The notes under the pieces were generated by a model, which saw nothing but the letters and a program-made list of their open reading frames with translations, was not told the origin of the DNA and made no database searches. A stretch of DNA of 21,389 nucleotides from Entamoeba histolytica HM-1:IMSS. Taxonomy: Eukaryota > Evosea > Mastigamoebida > Endamoebidae. Made by a program: the position numbers and the translations under genes. Shown here piece after piece: positions 17,108-21,389 of this stretch; position 1 is the first letter of the stretch; each line of letters opens with the position of its first letter. The stretch spans positions 3,781 to 25,169 of the forward strand of contig NW_001915092.1 of assembly GCF_000208925.1 (NCBI RefSeq). The letters run 5' to 3'.

Positions 17108-17854
17108 ATGTTATTTTTATTTTTATTTTTCATTACTCCTATTCTTTGTTATGATTTTATTTCTTCTTCAATTTGTGTTAATACATCATTCCCACAAAAA
17201 TCTACTTTTGCTTATTTTGTTCAATCTTGGCCAGGAACATTTTGTATGGATCAATCTTGTCATTCTATCACTCAGATTAATGAAGGTTTTACTATTCATG
17301 GATTTTGGCCACAAAAAACAGAAAGTACTTATCCTGAATGTTGTTTTACTTATTGGAAAAATGAAGAAATTACTCAATACGTTCAAAGTCATGAATGGTT
17401 ATTAGCAAATCTACGTTATTATTGGCCTGGATTAAAACAATGTTCATTTTTTAATTATGAATATTTAAAGCATGGTACATGTATTCCATCAATATCCCAT
17501 GGAGAAGATGGTCCTCAGTATTTTGCTGATATTGCATTAAGTATTGCAAATAAAACAAATTCATGGAAAATAATGAAAGAAAAAGGTATTAAAGATGACT
17601 CAATAACTCAATATTCAAAGGAATATATACGTTCTTTATTTAAAGAGATTTATGGTGCTAATCCGTTATTATTTTGTTTTGGGAATTTTTTTGATGAGTT
17701 TCGATTATGTAGTGATATTCCCTCATTTAATAGACGTTCTCATCCAAAAATTTTTGATTGTGACATTTCTTTTAGATATTTAGAGACATGTAACAATTCT
17801 ATTATCTTTCCAAAATTCCCTAACTATACCATTAACTCAAATTGTCTTTATTGA
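17108..17854 (+). CDS. Secreted RNase T2-family ribonuclease
   Basis: 248 residues from the ATG at 17108; the open frame extends to a TTG at 17048 but MLFLFLFFITPILC makes a clean signal peptide only from this ATG. RNase T2 enzymes cleave RNA through a 2',3'-cyclic phosphate, usually in lysosomes or outside the cell. CAS-1 is FTIHGFWP with catalytic His64. CAS-2 is FFNYEYLKHGTC: Glu118, Lys121 and His122 are kept, but the His that usually precedes the Glu (canonical HEW) is Tyr117. Cysteines that normally form the core disulfides are present (SWPGTFC, ECCFTYW, KHGTC, and the ILF/CFGNF region). Since both the general acid/base histidines remain, the enzyme may still be active with altered phosphate contacts. 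Likely role: digestion of RNA from ingested food. Confidence 0.9.
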   Translation: MLFLFLFFITPILCYDFISSSICVNTSFPQKSTFAYFVQSWPGTFCMDQSCHSITQINEGFTIHGFWPQKTESTYPECCFTYWKNEEITQYVQSHEWLLANLRYYWPGLKQCSFFNYEYLKHGTCIPSISHGEDGPQYFADIALSIANKTNSWKIMKEKGIKDDSITQYSKEYIRSLFKEIYGANPLLFCFGNFFDEFRLCSDIPSFNRRSHPKIFDCDISFRYLETCNNSIIFPKFPNYTINSNCLY

Positions 17855-17889
17855 TTTTAAAAAATAAATATTTTTTTAAAAGAATTCAA

Positions 17890-19995
17890 TTAATTCTTCA
17901 TTTCTTCAATTTCTTTATCAAGTTGATGGACTTGTTCTTCTAATTTACTTAAAAATTCTGAGTCTTTAGCTAATTCAGCTTTATATAATTCATTATTCTT
18001 AACAGCAGCCTTATATAATTTCTCTAATTTTTGTCCTTGTTTCTTTCCAATTGGTTTACCATCAAGTCCAACAGTAGGAATAATTCCATTTTCTGGTTTT
18101 GGATATTCCTTAAATAAATCATTTGGATCTGAAGCCCAACTCTTGTAATTACTAATCTTTTTAACTAAATCAGCTCTTTTACTTTGTTTCTTTTTAAATG
18201 CTTGTTCACGAGCAACTTTTTTCTTTTCTTCAATAGAAGCAAGAATTTCTTCAGGATTTCCTAATTTCCAAGCAGTTTTACCATCATCTTCAACACGTAC
18301 ACCGACTTTTGGTAAATCTTCATCTCTAACTTTATCACATAAATTCAATATATTTGTATTTTTAGATTTAATAGCTTCTTTTCTAACTTCTGTTCTAAAT
18401 AAACACCATGTATCTAATAATGGTGCATTATCAGATGATGATGATACTTGTTTTTCTTCAATACCAAATACTTTTAACATTTTTTGAATATAATATAAAG
18501 CTGATCTTAATAATAATGTACTTGAAGTTGATGATAAATATTCATTACATTTACGAATTAAAGCAAAGAGATGGTTCATAGCTGTAGCTGTATCAAAATT
18601 ATTACATAATGCAGTATGAATACCTTTTCTTCTTGTTTCAAGAGTAGTTAAAAAGTCTCTATCCTTAGCATCAAGAGGAGATCCTTTTAATGGTGCATTC
18701 AAAGCACTATGCATAGTTGCAAAGAATTCAACAATAGTTTTTTCTTTAGAAATAGCTTCATCTAAAGCAGAATCAGAGAAATTAATAACTGCATCCCATG
18801 ATTGCATCAAGAATAATATTCTTAATTGCCTTGCACTATATTTTTCAAGAGCTTGTTTGATAGTAATAAAGTTTTTAAGTGACTTAGACATTTTAAGTCC
18901 ATTAATATGAAGATGTCCAGTATGAAGGAAATATCGTACCCAACTTTCTTTTTTATTAAAATATGCTTCTGACTGTGCTAATTCATTTTCATGATGTGGG
19001 AATTTAAGATCTTCTCCTCCTGAATGGATATCTAAAGTATCTCCAAAAACATTTGAAGCCATAGCACTACATTCAATATGCCAACCTGGTCTTCCTGGAC
19101 CCCATTGACTTTCCCAACTTGGTTCACCTGCTTTTGATTTCTTCCATAATGCAAAATCATTTTTGTTATGTTTCTCTCCATCAGCTGGGGCATCTACGTC
19201 ACCGACACTCCATGGTTCTAATCTTCCATATGTCATTCCAGCCTTTCTAAAAGAGGCTGTGTCAAAATAAACACTTCCATTTGATTCATATGCATAACCA
19301 TTATCAATAATTTTTTGAATAAAAGCAATAACTTCTGGAATAAATTCAGTAACACGAGAAATAACATCTGGTCTTCTAATTCCAAGAGCATCACAATCAG
19401 CAAAGAAAAGTTCTTCATATTTTCTTGCATGGATTCTAGCAGCTTCCTTCATTTCTATTGGATCAACAGTCTCTTTTTGTCTAACATCAAGATATTTACC
19501 AATAACATCAGTCATACGAGCAAAAACTTCAGCGGTGTTTTGTCCATTAAATGAATCAAGTGTTGGAAAGACTTTTTCATATTCTTCTTTTTGAGACTTA
19601 AATAACGATAACATAGCAGCATCTTTTGTTTCATTCATTTGTTTTTCAATATTTTCTTTATGCTCATTCCATGCTTCTTTCATCATTTTAATTGTATCAG
19701 CAGTAACTTTTGGTGTAGCAGTACAATATTTAGAAATTAAAAGATTTTTTCTTGCTTTGAGAATAATTTTATCATCAACATCAGTAATGTTCATACATTG
19801 AATTACTTGATAACCAAAATAATCTTCTAATATTCTTCTAAAAATATCAGTAGAAAGATATGTTCTTGCATGTCCAAGGTGACTATCATCATAAACAGTT
19901 GGACCACAACAATACCATCTAATTGGTCCATTGCAAACAAAGTTATCAAGACCATCTCTTTTAAGAGTGTTATGAACCTTGAGTGTTTCAGTCAT
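17890..19995 (-). CDS. Cysteinyl-tRNA synthetase
   Basis: 701 residues from the ATG at 19995 ([16 protein letters not shown]); the frame extends to a TTG at 20022, rejected as start. The enzyme charges tRNA-Cys with cysteine in the cytosol. Class I signatures are HLGH at 39-42 (HIGH) in [15 protein letters not shown] and KMSKS at 368-372. Zinc ligands are seen in [19 protein letters not shown] and [11 protein letters not shown]. The insertion between the HIGH motif and the rest of the Rossmann fold ([20 protein letters not shown]) is the long eukaryotic form. The C-terminal 130 residues are Lys/Glu-rich with the [12 protein letters not shown] and [16 protein letters not shown] segments typical of eukaryotic CysRS. 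An AAAAACCCT motif lies about 55 bp upstream. Confidence 0.95.
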   Translation of the reverse strand: MTETLKVHNTLKRDGLDNFVCNGPIRWYCCGPTVYDDSHLGHARTYLSTDIFRRILEDYFGYQVIQCMNITDVDDKIILKARKNLLISKYCTATPKVTADTIKMMKEAWNEHKENIEKQMNETKDAAMLSLFKSQKEEYEKVFPTLDSFNGQNTAEVFARMTDVIGKYLDVRQKETVDPIEMKEAARIHARKYEELFFADCDALGIRRPDVISRVTEFIPEVIAFIQKIIDNGYAYESNGSVYFDTASFRKAGMTYGRLEPWSVGDVDAPADGEKHNKNDFALWKKSKAGEPSWESQWGPGRPGWHIECSAMASNVFGDTLDIHSGGEDLKFPHHENELAQSEAYFNKKESWVRYFLHTGHLHINGLKMSKSLKNFITIKQALEKYSARQLRILFLMQSWDAVINFSDSALDEAISKEKTIVEFFATMHSALNAPLKGSPLDAKDRDFLTTLETRRKGIHTALCNNFDTATAMNHLFALIRKCNEYLSSTSSTLLLRSALYYIQKMLKVFGIEEKQVSSSSDNAPLLDTWCLFRTEVRKEAIKSKNTNILNLCDKVRDEDLPKVGVRVEDDGKTAWKLGNPEEILASIEEKKKVAREQAFKKKQSKRADLVKKISNYKSWASDPNDLFKEYPKPENGIIPTVGLDGKPIGKKQGQKLEKLYKAAVKNNELYKAELAKDSEFLSKLEEQVHQLDKEIEEMKN

Positions 19996-20205
19996 TATTA
20001 ATTTAGTTAAAACTAAAAACAAAAAAAAATTTTCTTAAAAACAAAAAAGGGTTTTTATTTTTCAGTTAAAATATAATTATAAAAAATAAAATGAAAGTAT
20101 TTTTTTTATTAAAAATAATAATAAAAATATTCAAGTAATTTAACAAATTAAAATACTTTTTTATTTATTTTATTCTTATTTTTATTATTCAAATAGTTTT
20201 TCATT

Positions 20206-20930
20206 TTATTTCTTCATTTCTTCGTAATTCGTTTGAATCTTTTTAATTTGTGTTTTCATTTCTGTCATTTCTTTCTCAAATTCTTTTCTAACTATTTCTT
20301 TTTCTATCATTTCATCTGAAATGACTTGTTCTTCTTCCATTCTTTTCATACTGTATTCTTTAACTTTTCTTTTAATTCATTAATTTGATTTTGAAGTGTG
20401 AATATTTCTTCTTTATTTTTTTTTGTTATATTTCTTGTATTTTCATTATACTTTCTTTGTTATTTATTATTATTGTAATTTTACATCTATCATTCATTTC
20501 TTTAATTGGTTTTTTGTTTTTAATTCTTTCTTCAATTATTTTAATATCTTTTTCTTCAATGTCTTTCGTCTTTTCTTCATTTTCTTCTTTAGTGTTTTCA
20601 ATTATCTTTTCTTTTTGATTGAATATACTTCTTGAAGAATATTATACTATCTTTTCCTTTTACCTTCTTACTTTTTGAGTATTTCTTCATACTCTCCTTT
20701 ATTCCATTCACTTCTTATTCTTTTTATTCTTTCTTGTATATCATTTATTGTTATTCGTTTATATTTGTTATTTGTATAACTTTTATTGTTATTGTATTTA
20801 TCTTGTTTCTTATTTGTGTCTCTTTGTGTCTTTCTTCTTCTAATCCATTTTTCCTTTGATATTTCATTTACTATTATTATTATTGTTATGCCATTTATTG
20901 CTATTGACACTTCTTTTTTTTATATGACAT
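20206..20930 (-). pseudogene. Decayed Lys/Glu-rich coiled-coil gene with intact promoter
   Basis: The strand reads as Lys/Glu/Ile-rich protein in pieces of different frames. The start ATG at 20930 (MSYKKKKCQ, then stop) sits directly after an initiator-like GAAAATTCA; one base added to the A8 run at 20914-20921 would join it to a 75-residue frame containing SKEKWIRRRKTQRDTNKKQD and ending EWNKGEYEEILKK. After a stop, coding-like frames continue with KEENEEKTKDIEEKDIKIIE, then TLQNQINELKEKLKNTV, and finish with KEFEKEMTEMKTQIKKIQ to a TAA at 20206. At least three to four frame changes are needed, so this is probably a pseudogene; multiple short introns or low sequence quality are weaker alternatives because no GTTTGT donor was seen at the breaks. 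The family was not recognised. Confidence 0.5.
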
Positions 20931-20964
20931 TGAATTTTCTATGACTTGTTTGGTTTTATTTATA
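20931..20964 (-). promoter_or_regulatory. TATA box and initiator of the decayed gene
   Basis: In the gene's orientation TATAAATAAAA (20954-20964) is followed by GAAAATTCA (20931-20939), which abuts the ATG. This is a good Entamoeba-type core promoter and is the main sign that a real gene started here. Confidence 0.55.
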
Positions 20965-21389
20965 AAACTCAAAGGTTTTACACAATAACTATGGCATTAA
21001 AATTTGTTGTATTTCCTGCATTGGAAAAGGGTCTTTTGAATAAAAGAAGATGAAGAAATATGAAAGAATGATTGTTTGTTGTATTTTCAAATTAATTGAT
21101 AATTAATATTAATCAAGTAATGAAATGAGTATTAATGAGAATAATGTAATTTAAATGAAATGAAATAAAAAGAATGGTAAATAATTAATATTTCATTGAA
21201 TAAAATATTATTTAACTTTCATATTTCTTATATTAATTATTACATTAATTATTCATTTTATTTAAATTATTATTTATTTAAAATATAAACAATCATATCT
21301 TATATTAAATTATTGAAAATAAATTTAAATAAAAATTCATTTAATTTATTTAATGTTTTTAAATTACATCACCAAATATACAGTAGAAA
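20965..21389. other. AT-rich intergenic sequence, no gene seen
   Basis: About 425 bp. The last 290 bp are nearly pure A/T with many ATTAAT and TTTAAA words. The only ATG frame of note is a 20-codon one at 20991 (MALKFVVFPALEKGLLNKRR), too short to support. No tRNA, repeat-element end or other feature was recognised. Confidence 0.6.

Noticed and set aside
20385..20859. Phe/Ile/Ser-rich + strand ORFs resembling membrane proteins
   Set aside because: They are the complement of A-rich Lys/Glu codons; no promoter on that strand and no family features.
20991..21053. 20-codon ORF MALKFVVFPALEKGLLNKRR
   Set aside because: Too short and unsupported by a promoter or homology.
1..21389. tRNA arrays, rRNA, CRISPR arrays, SINE/LINE ends
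   Set aside because: Looked for by eye on both strands; nothing with the needed structure or repeat spacing was seen.

Overview
This window is nuclear DNA from an Entamoeba-like amoeba, closest in style to E. histolytica and its relatives. The reasons are: very AT-rich sequence; densely packed genes with intergenic gaps often near 100 bp; short spacers carrying Entamoeba core-promoter elements (TATTTAAA-like box, GAACT, and an AAAAATTCA-like initiator just before the ATG); and short introns that start GTTTGT and end TAG. The proteins are a eukaryotic set (DcpS, Has1 helicase, Nse3/MAGE, USP, PP2C, Roco-like kinase) plus two Entamoeba hallmarks, a class II (bacterial-type) fructose-bisphosphate aldolase and an amoebapore/saposin-like secreted protein. 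No species call is made.

Layout. 1-628 (-): 5' part of class II aldolase, cut by the window edge. 865-2088 (-): equilibrative nucleoside transporter. 2242-3152 (-): scavenger decapping enzyme DcpS, whose frame is broken by one base in an A-run. 3276-3698 (+): secreted saposin-like protein. 3807-6404 (+): large TKL-type kinase with a COR-like region. 6486-7267 (-): VTT/DedA-like membrane protein in two exons. 7384-9012 (-): Has1/DDX18 helicase, sharing an 88-bp divergent promoter with 9101-10021 (+), a small USP deubiquitinase in two exons. 10022-10317: non-coding stretch with a strong hairpin. 10318-11208 (+): Nse3/MAGE subunit of SMC5/6. 11270-12385 (-): sphingoid-phosphate phosphatase of the PAP2 superfamily. 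12507-15577 (-): three-exon NT-C2/coiled-coil/DIL protein. 15793-16962 (-): PP2C-like phosphatase. 17108-17854 (+): secreted RNase T2. 17890-19995 (-): cysteinyl-tRNA synthetase. 20206-20930 (-): decayed Lys/Glu-rich gene that keeps a promoter. 20931-21389: AT-rich, no further gene seen.

The genes are mostly unrelated housekeeping functions; this is ordinary gene-dense protist chromosome, not an operon or island. Several starts were moved inward because the longest open frame begins at TTG, and three genes only make sense when introns are removed. The most interesting result comes from splicing: the USP gene gains a second exon that completes the catalytic fold and adds a canonical PCNA-interacting (PIP) box. 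It is therefore a candidate deubiquitinase acting at the replication clamp, next to an SMC5/6 subunit gene in the same orientation.
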